Source of the DNA: Fusobacterium sp. SYSU M8D902
GTDB lineage: Bacteria > Fusobacteriota > Fusobacteriia > Fusobacteriales > Fusobacteriaceae
DNA: 40,237 bases
Assembly: GCF_040199715.1 (NCBI RefSeq)
Contig: NZ_JBEFNA010000001.1
Location: forward strand, 200,639-240,875
Direction of reading: 5' to 3'
Part shown: positions 15,617 to 24,393 of the stretch, one piece after another
Position numbering within the stretch: the first letter of the stretch is position 1
Layout: each line of letters begins with the position of its first letter
Translations under genes and position numbers: made by a program
Notes under the pieces: generated by a model
The model's database searches: none
Told to the model about the DNA's origin: nothing
The model's input: only the letters and a program-made list of their open reading frames with translations

Positions 15617-15639
15617 AAATTCCTCCTCATTTTTTATAT

Positions 15640-15668
15640 ATTTTACCACTAACTCCCATTTATTTCAA
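15640..15668 (-). promoter_or_regulatory. Promoter of accB-like/accC
   Basis: TTGAAA (15668-15663), a 17-base spacer ending TGG (extended -10) and TAAAAT (15645-15640) on the minus strand, 24 bases before the start codon. Confidence 0.75.
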
Positions 15669-15683
15669 TAAAAATTACATATG

Positions 15684-18600
15684 TTATTTTACTACTATCT
15701 TATCCTCTCCCATCAAAGAAGCAATCTCATCTAAGAAACTTTTATCTAATACAACTGAATACTTACTCTTCTTCACCTCTTTTTGTTCCTTATTTTTTAT
15801 AGCAAAAAATACATCTGTTGTTCCATTTGAACCTTTTAAAATATCCTTTAATCTACTAAATTTTTCTCTGTCCTCTTCTGTCATTAAGATATATAATTTC
15901 AAATTTTTATCTCTTATAATATCCTCTAAAAACTTTAATTTTCTAACAATTAATTTTTTATTCTCCACACCTTTAAAATAATCAATCTGAATACTTCCCT
16001 CTATATATACAGCCTTTCCCTCTAAAAGTATGTGAGCACTATTTTCATAATCATTTGGAAATATTACACAATCTATCCTATCATAATAATCTTCTAACTG
16101 GAATACTCCCATTATTTTCCCTGAGTTTTTAGTAACTATTTTTTTTATCTCTCTCAATATTCCACAACACTTTATTTTAGGTACATTTTTCTCCTCTTTT
16201 ATCTCATTTATTGATGAAAGTTTAAATAACTTTATCAATCTTCTGTAATTATCTAAAGGGTGAGCACTGAAATAAAATCCTAAATACTCCTTCTCTTTAG
16301 CTAACAACTCCTCTGATGAAAACTCCTGTAATTGAGGTAAATTAAAAGCTCCTAAAGATGATTTTGCCTCTCCAAATAAGTTCATCTGTTGAATATCGTC
16401 CTCTTTTAATTTCCTATTTGAATACTCTATAATCTTATCTATAGATTCGAATTTTTCCTTTCTATTTCCAGGTAAGCTATCTAAAGCTCCAGCTAATATA
16501 AGAGATTCCAAAGCTTTTTTATTCAATCCATACTGCTTTGTCCTCAAAACAAAATCCTCTAAATTTTTATACTCTCCATTTTTTTCATACTCTTCCAATA
16601 TTTTTTCAGAAATCCCCTCTCCTACATTTTTTATAGCTGAGAGTGCAAATACAACACCATCACCATCTACTATAAATTTTGAACTAGCTCTATTTATATC
16701 TGGCAAATATAATTTTAAATTATGTAATTTTGCATCCTCTACATAGTAGGCCACATTCTCTATATGTGACATCTCTGAAGTCATAAGAGCTGCATAATAG
16801 TGCTTTATATAATGAGCTTTAAAATATGCTGTCCAATAAGCTATAAGAGCATATGCTGCAGAGTGAGATTTATTAAAACCATAACCTGCAAATTTATCAA
16901 TCAATTCAAACATCTCAAATGCCTTGTCTTCACTATATCCATTTGCAATTGAACGTGTTATAAATTTTTCTCTATTCTCCTCCATTATCTGAATATTCTT
17001 TTTTCCCATAGCTCTTCTTAAAAGATCTGCTTCTCCTAAAGAGTAACCAGCCATTATATTGGCTATCTTCATTACCTGCTCCTGATAAAGAATAACTCCA
17101 TAAGTCTCTTTCAAAGTCTGCTCTAAACTTGGGTGTGGATATTTTATCTCTATTTTTCCATTTTTTCCATTGATAAATTCATCTACCATTCCTGACCCTA
17201 AAGGTCCTGGTCTATAGAGTGCTAATAGAGCTATTATATCCTCAAATTTATCTGGTCTTAATTTCTTTAAAATTTTTCTAATTCCCATAGACTCTAATTG
17301 GAATACTCCAGAAGTGTCACCTCTTGAGAGCATATCATAAACTTTTTTAGAATTAAGTGGAATATCCTCTAGTCTGATCTCCTCTCCTAAGTCTTCTTTT
17401 ATATAATCAATTGTTCTTTGAAGATTTGTTAGATTTCTCAATCCTAAAAAATCCATCTTTAAAAGTCCTAAATCTTCTAACTCTTTCATCTGATATTGAG
17501 TAGATACAACTTTATTCTTACTATCTCTATACAGTGGCACTGTCTCTGTTAAAGAATCTTTTGTTATCACTATTCCTGCTGCGTGTACAGAAGCGTGTCT
17601 CACCTTATTCTCTATTCTCGAAGAAATATCTATAACTTTTTGTAGTTCTCTATCCTCAAGATATTGATGTCTAAACTCTTCAACATTTTCTAAAGTCTGT
17701 TTTATAGTGTAATTGAAAGGTACCAATTTAGCTATATTATCTATCTTATTTAATGGTGTATTCAAAACTCTACCTACATCTCTTATTGCCGCCCTTGCTT
17801 TCATTGTTCCAAAAGTTATAATTTGAGCAACTTTATCAGCTCCATACTTGTGAATAACATAGTCTATTACCTCTTGTCTTCTCTCCTGACAAATATCTAT
17901 ATCTATATCTGGCATAGATATTCTCTCTGGATTTAAGAATCTTTCAAAAATAAGATTATATTTCAATGGATCTAATTGAGTTATCCCTAGAGCATAAGCT
18001 ATTAGAGATCCTGCTGCTGAACCCCTTCCTGGTCCTATAGGTATATTTTTTCGCCTTGCAAAATCTATAAAATCCCATACAACAACAAAATAACCAGCAT
18101 ACCCCATTTTCTCTATTATTCCTAACTCATACTCAACTCTCTCCACTATACTTTCAGTAAGTCCATGAGGATATCTCTTATCTAAACCAAAATATACTAA
18201 TTTTCTTAGAAACTCCTCTATTGACTTTACACAACTTGGAATCTTATACTCTGGAAACTTAAAGTGTCCAAACTCTATATCCACATTACATCTTTCTGCA
18301 ATAGTTATTGTATTATCAATTGCCTCTAAATACTTATCTCCTAATTGAGATAATATCTGCTCCCTGCTCTTTAAAAATAACTCCTCTGTTTCTATTCTCA
18401 TTCTATTCTGATCACTGACTTTAGCACCAGTCTGTACACAGATAAGAATATCTTGTAATGTGTGTTCTCCTTCATTTACATAGTGAGTATCATTTGTTGC
18501 CACCAGTTCTAAAGAACTACTCTTAGCTAGATCATAGAGCTTTTCATTTAATTCAAACTGCTCCTTTATCCCATTTGCTTGTACTTCTATATAAAAATTC

Positions 18601-19100
18601 TCCCTACCAAAAATATCTATGTACTCAGCAATAGCCTTTGAAATATTTTCAGCTGGCTCCATATCTAAAATCCTTCTTGAAATCTCTCCCTGCATACATG
18701 CAGATAGAGCTATAATTCCCTCACTATGCTCCTTTAGAAATCTCTTGTCCACTCTAGGTTTGTAATAAAATCCATCAATAAAACTCGCTGAACTAATCTT
18801 TAAAAGATTTTTGTATCCAATATTATTTTTTGCTAGTAAGATAAGATGAAAATTACGTCCCTCTCTATCTTCCATATTATTTTCACTTACATATGCCTCT
18901 AATCCTATAATTGGCTTTATCCCTTTTTTTCTAGCTTTCTTATAAAACTCCAAGGCTCCAAATAGATTCCCGTGATCTGTTATAGCAATAGCTTGCATAT
19001 TTAGCTCTTTTGCTCTATCTAAATAATCATCTATCTTCCCTACTCCATCAAGGAGGCTATACTCAGTATGAAGATGTAAATGTACAAAGTTTTTTATCAT
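15684..19100 (-). CDS. dnaE: DNA polymerase III alpha subunit DnaE
   Basis: This is a 1138-residue replicative polymerase of the DnaE1 type. The N-terminal PHP domain begins FVHLHLHTEYSLLDG and continues AITDHGNLFGALEFY. The polymerase active-site region contains GPGRGSAAGSLIAYALGIT and PDIDIDICQERR, whose aspartates bind metal, followed by HAAGIVIT and the VYDMLSRGDTSGVFQLES fingers segment. A helix-hairpin-helix and an OB-fold (about 985-1060) complete the C-terminal part. It copies both strands during chromosome replication. The ATG at 19100 follows AAGGAGGGTAAAATT. It appears to be a single-gene unit, with the accB-like promoter immediately downstream. Confidence 0.97.
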   Translation of the reverse strand: MIKNFVHLHLHTEYSLLDGVGKIDDYLDRAKELNMQAIAITDHGNLFGALEFYKKARKKGIKPIIGLEAYVSENNMEDREGRNFHLILLAKNNIGYKNLLKISSASFIDGFYYKPRVDKRFLKEHSEGIIALSACMQGEISRRILDMEPAENISKAIAEYIDIFGRENFYIEVQANGIKEQFELNEKLYDLAKSSSLELVATNDTHYVNEGEHTLQDILICVQTGAKVSDQNRMRIETEELFLKSREQILSQLGDKYLEAIDNTITIAERCNVDIEFGHFKFPEYKIPSCVKSIEEFLRKLVYFGLDKRYPHGLTESIVERVEYELGIIEKMGYAGYFVVVWDFIDFARRKNIPIGPGRGSAAGSLIAYALGITQLDPLKYNLIFERFLNPERISMPDIDIDICQERRQEVIDYVIHKYGADKVAQIITFGTMKARAAIRDVGRVLNTPLNKIDNIAKLVPFNYTIKQTLENVEEFRHQYLEDRELQKVIDISSRIENKVRHASVHAAGIVITKDSLTETVPLYRDSKNKVVSTQYQMKELEDLGLLKMDFLGLRNLTNLQRTIDYIKEDLGEEIRLEDIPLNSKKVYDMLSRGDTSGVFQLESMGIRKILKKLRPDKFEDIIALLALYRPGPLGSGMVDEFINGKNGKIEIKYPHPSLEQTLKETYGVILYQEQVMKIANIMAGYSLGEADLLRRAMGKKNIQIMEENREKFITRSIANGYSEDKAFEMFELIDKFAGYGFNKSHSAAYALIAYWTAYFKAHYIKHYYAALMTSEMSHIENVAYYVEDAKLHNLKLYLPDINRASSKFIVDGDGVVFALSAIKNVGEGISEKILEEYEKNGEYKNLEDFVLRTKQYGLNKKALESLILAGALDSLPGNRKEKFESIDKIIEYSNRKLKEDDIQQMNLFGEAKSSLGAFNLPQLQEFSSEELLAKEKEYLGFYFSAHPLDNYRRLIKLFKLSSINEIKEEKNVPKIKCCGILREIKKIVTKNSGKIMGVFQLEDYYDRIDCVIFPNDYENSAHILLEGKAVYIEGSIQIDYFKGVENKKLIVRKLKFLEDIIRDKNLKLYILMTEEDREKFSRLKDILKGSNGTTDVFFAIKNKEQKEVKKSKYSVVLDKSFLDEIASLMGEDKIVVK

Positions 19101-19124
19101 AATTTTACCCTCCTTTTTTATACA

Positions 19125-19133
19125 ATTATACCA
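19125..19133 (-). promoter_or_regulatory. Extended -10 promoter of dnaE
   Basis: TGGTATAAT on the minus strand is an extended -10 element 24 bases before the dnaE ATG. A good -35 is not seen, and a second TATAAT lies a few bases upstream. Confidence 0.6.
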
Positions 19134-19174
19134 CATTATAAGCTTTACAGAGAAAATTTTTATTTTAATTCCAA

Positions 19175-19206
19175 TATAAAAAAGGAGCTTGCGCTCCCTT
19201 TTTTAT
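19175..19206 (-). terminator. Rho-independent terminator after the RlpA-like gene
   Basis: GGGAGC-GCAA-GCTCC hairpin flanked by A and T runs (the + strand reads AAAAAAGGAGCTTGCGCTCC and then T). The rlpA stop codon lies inside the upstream A-rich flank. Confidence 0.92.
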
Positions 19207-19619
19207 ATACCTTCTGTATATCTCTTATAATCTTCTGATGTAAAATGTGGCTTACCATGTTTGTATTTAAAGGTATGTTTCTTACTCAAAACCTCTATCT
19301 CTACATCTAATAAGCCGTGTCCAGATGAAGCTATTTGAAGAAATGCTGATTTGCTCAAATCTATCTTTCTTCCATATTTAGCAAAACCACCTCTATCTGT
19401 CACAACAACTACAACTGATTTTTTATTTTTTTTATTCGTAACTTTTAATACAGTTCCAAACGGATGCTCATTTGATGCACAAGTCAATTGATTAGAATCA
19501 TAAACATACCCACTGGCTGTCAAGCTTCCTTCAAATCCCTTTCCATACCAACTAGCTATTTCCGCCGAACTACAAGCTGTCAATATTAACATTGTCAATA
19601 CTATTAAACCTTTTCTCAC
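19203..19619 (-). CDS. RlpA-like double-psi beta-barrel lipoprotein
   Basis: This 138-residue lipoprotein has an N-terminal signal and lipobox LTAC, with Cys16 as the first mature residue. A single double-psi beta-barrel of the RlpA family follows: IASWYGKGFEGSLTASG, TCASNEHPFGTVLKVTN, VVTDRGGFAKYGRKIDLSKSAF. RlpA proteins are septal, outer-membrane lipoproteins; some cleave denuded peptidoglycan, and the aspartate of VTDRGG is part of that site. There is no SPOR domain, so septal targeting would need another signal. The start is GTG at 19619 after GGGGGGAAT. It is co-transcribed with an unrelated lipoprotein upstream and ends at a strong terminator. Confidence 0.88.
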   Translation of the reverse strand: MRKGLIVLTMLILTACSSAEIASWYGKGFEGSLTASGYVYDSNQLTCASNEHPFGTVLKVTNKKNKKSVVVVVTDRGGFAKYGRKIDLSKSAFLQIASSGHGLLDVEIEVLSKKHTFKYKHGKPHFTSEDYKRYTEGI

Positions 19620-19646
19620 ATTCCCCCCTTATTCAAAACACTATAT

Positions 19647-20534
19647 TTAATTAGTTTTATCTACCTGTTTTTGAAGTTTATCAAAAACTTTTTCTGCTTT
19701 TTCTTCAAGTTTTTTTATCTCTTTTCTATCTTTTGCTGTTATATTTTTATTTAATTTTTCTGCTATTATCTCATTTTCTAATTCAATGGAATAATCTACA
19801 AGTTTATTTATACTGTCATCACTATATTTCTCTATCTCTCCATCTAATTCTGTTAAAGCTTTATCTATTTCATTTAAATAACTTCTATCTTCTAAATTAA
19901 GCTCCAACATAATATCATCAGAAAGATATTTTACTCTTCCACTAGGGTAATACTCTAAAGTATACATCCCATCTTTATTCTCTAATATCTCTTTTTCATT
20001 AAATCTTTTAACTGGTTCTGAACTATTATTTTCATACCCATATTTTATTGCCAAATTATATAATTCTAAGGCTATATTTAAATCTTCTTGTGGTATCAAC
20101 TTATTTGCTTTCTCGTTATAAGTAAATATCTGATTTGTATTAACCTTTATATAGTCCCCGTCTTTCTCTGTCTCTATTTTTACTTTAATTTCACCATTTG
20201 AAACAACGATTACCTTTCCTTGTTTTGTTTCTCCCTCTACTTTCCAACTAGCCTCTTTTATGTCTTGAGGAACAACAACACTTCCTTGATTTAATAAAAA
20301 CAAAACCTCATCTTTACTAGCAAATTTCAATAAAAATAGTATCTCTTTACTCATTAAAATACTATCATTTAATTTATACATCTCCCCAGCTTTAATATTA
20401 TCCTTAACATACTCTTCAACTGATGATCCATCTGAAAATGCCATCTCTTTCACTGAATTAATATAATCCTCATCACTGGAACAACCTGTTAAAAATAACA
20501 ATAAACTTATAAAAATAGCTATAACTTTTTTCAT
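19647..20534 (-). CDS. Uncharacterised lipoprotein with MORN-like segment
   Basis: This 295-residue protein has a signal peptide and lipobox (LFLTGC, Cys18). I do not recognise the overall family. Near residue 190 the segment DGMYTLEYYPSGRVKYLSDDI looks like a single MORN-type beta-hairpin. The last 85 residues are highly charged and probably coiled-coil (EKLNKNITAKDRKEIKKLEE and on). The mature protein should be anchored in the periplasm or outer membrane. A consensus promoter lies upstream, and the RlpA-like gene follows 27 bases downstream, so a cell-envelope role is likely. The ATG follows GGGGGCGATATT. Confidence 0.8.
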   Translation of the reverse strand: MKKVIAIFISLLLFLTGCSSDEDYINSVKEMAFSDGSSVEEYVKDNIKAGEMYKLNDSILMSKEILFLLKFASKDEVLFLLNQGSVVVPQDIKEASWKVEGETKQGKVIVVSNGEIKVKIETEKDGDYIKVNTNQIFTYNEKANKLIPQEDLNIALELYNLAIKYGYENNSSEPVKRFNEKEILENKDGMYTLEYYPSGRVKYLSDDIMLELNLEDRSYLNEIDKALTELDGEIEKYSDDSINKLVDYSIELENEIIAEKLNKNITAKDRKEIKKLEEKAEKVFDKLQKQVDKTN

Positions 20535-20557
20535 AATATCGCCCCCTCTTTATAGAG

Positions 20558-20586
20558 ATATTAACTCATAAAAACTATATTGTCAA
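20558..20586 (-). promoter_or_regulatory. Promoter of the lipoprotein/RlpA-like operon
   Basis: TTGACA (20586-20581), a 17-base spacer and TAATAT (20563-20558) on the minus strand. It directly follows the ribBA terminator. Confidence 0.83.
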
Positions 20587-20593
20587 TAAAAGA

Positions 20594-20632
20594 AAAAGGA
20601 AAAAAATTGCTTATAGTAATTCTTTTCCTTTT
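20594..20632 (-). terminator. Terminator of the riboflavin operon
   Basis: A/T-rich hairpin AAAAGGAAAA...TTTTCCTTTT with AATT arms inside, followed by a T-rich stretch on the minus strand, 31 bases past the ribBA stop. Confidence 0.75.
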
Positions 20633-20662
20633 ATATTTTAATTATTTTACAGTTTTAACTTA

Positions 20663-21859
20663 TTAGATTTTTGTTAATATATGTCTCATCTTCTCTTTTT
20701 TAGTTTTCATATACTTTTCATTAGTCTCATTAAATCCTGTTTCAATAGCTTCTCTTCCAGTTACCTTCATTCCATAATCTTCTAAAGCCTCTATTTTTGC
20801 TGGATTATTTGTTAAAACTCTCACTGATTTCACTCCTAATGCTTTTAACATTTGAACAGCTACAGCATAATCTCTCATATCTGGAGCAAAACCTAAAGCC
20901 ACATTAGCTTCAACAGTATCTGCACCTTGATCTTGAAGGGTATAAGCTTTTAATTTATTCAATAAACCTATTCCTCTTCCTTCCTGTCTCAAATAAAGTA
21001 CTACTCCCTCTTCCTCTTCATTTACTCTTTTCATTGCTCTTTTCAGCTGTGAACCACAATCACATCTTAGAGATCCTAATATATCTCCAGTAAAACATTC
21101 AGAGTGTAGTCTTACTAAAACATCCTCTTTTCCTGCAACATCTCCTTTTACTAAGGCAATATGCTCTTTTTGATCTAGTTCATTATCAAATCCAACTATT
21201 TCAAACTCTCCCGAACCTGTAGGCATCTTTGCTCTCACACTAACTTTTACAAGTTGCTCATTCATCTTTATATATTTTTGTAGATCTTCAATTGAGATCA
21301 TCTTCATATCCAACTCTTTAGCTAATTCTTGTAAATCATCAAATCTAGCCATTGTTCCATCTTCTTTCATTATTTCACAGCAAAGTCCTAATTGCTTTAA
21401 TCCAGCTAATCTCATAAGATCAACAGTTGCTTCTGTATGACCATTTCTTACTATTACTCCACCTTTTCTAGCTACTAATGGAAACATATGTCCTGGTCTT
21501 CTAAATTCATAAGGCTTTACATTTTCATCTAGAGCTTTTAAAACTGTTGTTGAACGCTCGTAAGCTGATATTCCTGTAGTTGTGCTTACGTGATCTATTG
21601 AAACAGTAAAAGCTGTACAATGGTTATCTGTATTTTCATAGCACATTGGAGGAAGAGCCAATTTTTTTGCATACTCCTCTGTCATTGGCATACATATCAA
21701 GCCTTTTCCTACAGTTGCCATAAGATTTATATTCTCAGGAGTAGCAAACTCTCCTGCACATACAAAATCTCCCTCATTCTCTCTATTCTCATCATCTACT
21801 ACTATTATTATCTTTCCTGCTCTTAAATCCTCAAGAGCCTCTTCTATTCTATTTAACAT
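20663..21859 (-). CDS. ribBA: Bifunctional DHBP synthase / GTP cyclohydrolase II
   Basis: This 398-residue fusion protein joins two riboflavin pathway enzymes. Residues 1-200 are 3,4-dihydroxy-2-butanone-4-phosphate synthase: VVDDENRENEGDFVCAGEFAT, DNHCTAFTVSIDH, FRRPGHMFPLVARKGGV, RNGHTEATVDLMRLAG. Residues 205-398 are GTP cyclohydrolase II, with the zinc cysteines in HSECFTGDILGSLRCDCG and catalytic YLRQEGRGIGLLNKLKAY. It supplies both precursors that lumazine synthase and RibD use. It is the last gene of ribH-ribD-ribE-ribBA, 14 bases after ribE. The ATG follows GAGGAGTGAATTT. Confidence 0.97.
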   Translation of the reverse strand: MLNRIEEALEDLRAGKIIIVVDDENRENEGDFVCAGEFATPENINLMATVGKGLICMPMTEEYAKKLALPPMCYENTDNHCTAFTVSIDHVSTTTGISAYERSTTVLKALDENVKPYEFRRPGHMFPLVARKGGVIVRNGHTEATVDLMRLAGLKQLGLCCEIMKEDGTMARFDDLQELAKELDMKMISIEDLQKYIKMNEQLVKVSVRAKMPTGSGEFEIVGFDNELDQKEHIALVKGDVAGKEDVLVRLHSECFTGDILGSLRCDCGSQLKRAMKRVNEEEEGVVLYLRQEGRGIGLLNKLKAYTLQDQGADTVEANVALGFAPDMRDYAVAVQMLKALGVKSVRVLTNNPAKIEALEDYGMKVTGREAIETGFNETNEKYMKTKKEKMRHILTKI

Positions 21860-21873
21860 CTAAATTCACTCCT

Positions 21874-22524
21874 CTAAAACCCATTCTTCAAAAGGAACTC
21901 CATTGTTATTCCTCTTGAATTGTCCTTTGTATCATCTTGAAACTTCATCAGTCTCTCTATATATTTTCCAATTAAATCAGTTTCTATATTAATATAGTCT
22001 CCTACTTTTTTTCTTCCCAAAGTTATCATCTCTTGAGTATGAGGTATAAGTGAGACTCCGAAGCTATTTTCTCCCAATCTCATTACAGTTAGACTTGCTC
22101 CGTCCAGAGTAACTCTTCCCTTTTCAACCACATACTTCATATATTTTCTTTCCATCTCTATTTCATAAATTTTGGCTATTCCTTCAGGAGTTATAGAGAC
22201 TATTCTACCTTCACAATCTACATCTCCTGTTACTAAATGCCCACCTAGTGGAGTAGAAAGTGTTATTGATTTTTCTAAATTTACTTTATCTCCAGCCTTC
22301 AATCTCTTTAAATTAGTTCTTTTTACTGTCTCATACATACAATCTGCAGTAAAATAGTTACTTCCTAACTCTGTGGCTGTAAGACAAGTTCCATTAGTAG
22401 CTATACTATCTCCTAATTTAGCTCCTTCTAAAACTTTTTTACACTTTATTTTTAATTTTATAGATTTTTCTCCATTCTCTACACTAAGAACTTCTCCCAT
22501 CTCTTCTACTAAACCTGTAAAAAT
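21874..22524 (-). CDS. ribE: Riboflavin synthase alpha chain with apparent AUU start codon
   Basis: This protein of two lumazine-binding repeats converts two 6,7-dimethyl-8-ribityllumazine molecules to riboflavin. Repeat 1 has DSIATNGTCLTAT and HLVTGDVD; repeat 2 has VTLDGASLTV and SLIPHTQEMIT. The first ATG in frame is at 22500, but it has no ribosome site and would remove the conserved N-terminus. Upstream in frame the sequence encodes FTGLVEEMGEV, the family N-terminus (normally MFTGIVEE), and the position of the initiator methionine is ATT at 22524. AGGAGG stands 7 bases before this ATT. Start at AUU is therefore inferred, giving 216 residues. It lies between ribD and ribBA. Confidence 0.9.
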   Translation of the reverse strand: MFTGLVEEMGEVLSVENGEKSIKLKIKCKKVLEGAKLGDSIATNGTCLTATELGSNYFTADCMYETVKRTNLKRLKAGDKVNLEKSITLSTPLGGHLVTGDVDCEGRIVSITPEGIAKIYEIEMERKYMKYVVEKGRVTLDGASLTVMRLGENSFGVSLIPHTQEMITLGRKKVGDYINIETDLIGKYIERLMKFQDDTKDNSRGITMEFLLKNGF

Positions 22525-22539
22525 AGAAATTCCTCCTTC

Positions 22540-23616
22540 CTATCTGTAAAACTCCATTGAAACATTATTTCCATATGTATTAATCTTTACATTTTTCAAT
22601 TGAAAACCATCTTCTATATTTTCTACTGAAAATCCTTTTATAAATGGAATTGAATTTTCATCTCCCAATATTTTTGGAGCTATAAAAATCTCTCCTCCAT
22701 CAATCTCATTCTCTCTAAAGGCTTGAGATATTAAGTAACTTCCTCCCTCTAATAGAACACCATCTATTCCTAGGTTCCCTACTCTTCTCAAAATACTATC
22801 CAACTTAAAAGTTTTTCCATCTAAAAACTCTACTCTTACACCTTTAGCTATTAACTTTTCTATTTTTATATCCTCTTCCTTGTCAATTGAAGTTATTACT
22901 ATACTCTTTTCTCCTTCAAAATTAACAATTTTACTCTCTAATGGTATTCTTAACTCTGGATCAACTACTATTTTATATGGATTTCTTCCATTTTCTATCC
23001 TTGCTGTAAGACTAGGATCATCTTTTAGAACTGTGTTTATCCCTACCATTATTCCCATATATTTATTTCTTAAGTATTGAACCTTCTCTCTAGCCAACTC
23101 ATTTGTAATCCATTTTGAATTTCCAACACTTGTAGCTATCTTTCCATCTAAAGTTATTCCACACTTTAAAAATAGAAAGGCTTTTTTCTCCTCTATATAT
23201 TTCAAAAAAACTCTATTTAATTCTTTAGCTTCTTTTTCCAATACTCCTACAATTACCTCTATCCCAGCATCTTGGAGCATCTTTATTCCTCTTCCTGAAA
23301 CTAGGGGATTGGGATCAAGAGATGCAACTATACATCTTTTGATTCCCATCTCTATTATTTTTTTAGCACATGGTGGGGTTTTTCCGTAGTGTGAACAAGG
23401 TTCAAGAGTTACATATATATCAGCACCTCTAGCTTCATCTCCAGCTTCATTTAAGGCATATACCTCTGCATGATAATCACCATACCTCTTATGATAACCC
23501 TCTCCTACTATCTTCCCATCTTTTACAACTACAGCTCCAACCAAGGGATTTGGATTAACAGCTCCTTCTCCGAGAGCAGCTAATTCTAATGCTCTCTCCA
23601 TGTACTTTTTCTCCAT
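22540..23616 (-). CDS. ribD: Bifunctional riboflavin deaminase/reductase RibD
   Basis: This 358-residue enzyme has two domains. The N-terminal deaminase (about 1-145) has the zinc motifs YHAEVYALNEAG and EPCSHYGKTPPCAKKI. The C-terminal reductase (about 146-358) has LKCGITLDGKIAT, SKWITNE, and GVLLEGGSYLISQAF for NADPH binding. It carries out the second and third steps of riboflavin synthesis after GTP cyclohydrolase II. The gene begins 2 bases after the ribH stop and is followed by ribE, consistent with one mRNA. Confidence 0.96.
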   Translation of the reverse strand: MEKKYMERALELAALGEGAVNPNPLVGAVVVKDGKIVGEGYHKRYGDYHAEVYALNEAGDEARGADIYVTLEPCSHYGKTPPCAKKIIEMGIKRCIVASLDPNPLVSGRGIKMLQDAGIEVIVGVLEKEAKELNRVFLKYIEEKKAFLFLKCGITLDGKIATSVGNSKWITNELAREKVQYLRNKYMGIMVGINTVLKDDPSLTARIENGRNPYKIVVDPELRIPLESKIVNFEGEKSIVITSIDKEEDIKIEKLIAKGVRVEFLDGKTFKLDSILRRVGNLGIDGVLLEGGSYLISQAFRENEIDGGEIFIAPKILGDENSIPFIKGFSVENIEDGFQLKNVKINTYGNNVSMEFYR

Positions 23617-23618
23617 AA

Positions 23619-24080
23619 TTACATCCCCTTTAGTAAGTTTATCATTTCTAAAGCTGTAACTGCTGCATCAAAACCTTTATTTCCAGCCTTAGTTCCAGCT
23701 CTCTCTATAGCTTCCTCTATACTATTTGTTGTTAATACACCAAATATAACTGGAATATTACTATTTAAACTTACTGTTGCTACTCCCTTCGATACTTCTG
23801 CACATACATAATCAAAATGTGGTGTTGATCCTTTTATAACAGCTCCTAGTGTTATAATAGCATCGTATTTACCTGATTCTGCCATTCTCTTTGCTACAAG
23901 TGGAATTTCAAAAGCTCCTGGTACCCAAGCTAACTCGATACTATCAGCCTCTACCTCGTGTCTTAATAGTGCATCCTCTGCTCCACCAATAAGTTTAGAA
24001 GTTATAAACTCATTAAATCTTGCTGCAACTATTCCTACTCTTAATCCTCTTCCTGTAAAATTTCCTTGTAATACTTTCAT
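23619..24080 (-). CDS. ribH: 6,7-dimethyl-8-ribityllumazine synthase RibH
   Basis: This 153-residue lumazine synthase shows all family marks: [48 protein letters not shown] (with the catalytic histidine), and [26 protein letters not shown]. It condenses the RibA/RibD product with dihydroxybutanone phosphate and should assemble into a hollow icosahedral or pentameric shell. It is the first gene of the operon, behind an FMN riboswitch and terminator. The ATG follows AAGGAGGAAGAA. Confidence 0.97.
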   Translation of the reverse strand: MKVLQGNFTGRGLRVGIVAARFNEFITSKLIGGAEDALLRHEVEADSIELAWVPGAFEIPLVAKRMAESGKYDAIITLGAVIKGSTPHFDYVCAEVSKGVATVSLNSNIPVIFGVLTTNSIEEAIERAGTKAGNKGFDAAVTALEMINLLKGM

Positions 24081-24109
24081 TTCTTCCTCCTTGATTTCTC
24101 AGGACAAAT

Positions 24110-24133
24110 AAAAAGCCCAGATTTTTTCTGGGC
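24110..24133 (-). terminator. Riboswitch-controlled terminator before ribH
   Basis: Perfect 7-bp stem GCCCAGA/TCTGGGC (24133-24127 and 24121-24115) and five T after it on the minus strand. It lies between the FMN aptamer and ribH, so it should act as the expression platform. Confidence 0.88.
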
Positions 24134-24172
24134 AATATAAAAAAAGTATAAGATTCCTGCATAGTTATCTTT

Positions 24173-24292
24173 TTCTTCTTCCATCCAGACTGTACTGTCG
24201 GTTTTGGAATTTCACCAAATCAGAGTAAAAAACTCTCGTGGACTATCACCACCGGTCGGGAATTGTTCACACTCACCCTGCCCTGAAGATAT
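24173..24292 (-). promoter_or_regulatory. FMN riboswitch (RFN element)
   Basis: On the minus strand the order of conserved blocks matches the RFN element: TCTTCAGGGCAGGGTG, then CCCGACCGGTGGT, AGTCCACGAGAG, GATTTGGTGAAATTCC, and AAACCGACAGTACAGTCTGG followed by ATGGAAGAAGA. The region between the promoter and ribH (24081-24348) holds only this aptamer and the terminator. High FMN should favour termination and switch off ribH-ribD-ribE-ribBA. Confidence 0.97.
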
Positions 24293-24319
24293 ACATATTA
24301 TTTTTATCTTTATAACTCA

Positions 24320-24348
24320 AGTATAAACTCATTCTTTAGTTTTGTCAA
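24320..24348 (-). promoter_or_regulatory. Promoter of the riboflavin operon
   Basis: TTGACA (24348-24343), 17-base spacer and TATACT (24325-24320) on the minus strand, just upstream of the FMN riboswitch. A 12-bp palindrome CACTTTAAAGTG (24368-24379) lies 20 bases further upstream with no known role. Confidence 0.9.
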
Positions 24349-24393
24349 TAGTTATTTTCTGTAAATTCACTTTAAAGTGTTCCATTATCTTAT

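Noticed and set aside
24301-24393. Possible small gene between the riboswitch and the PLP remnant
   Set aside because: The stretch contains only the rib promoter and a 12-bp palindrome; no open frame with a ribosome site.
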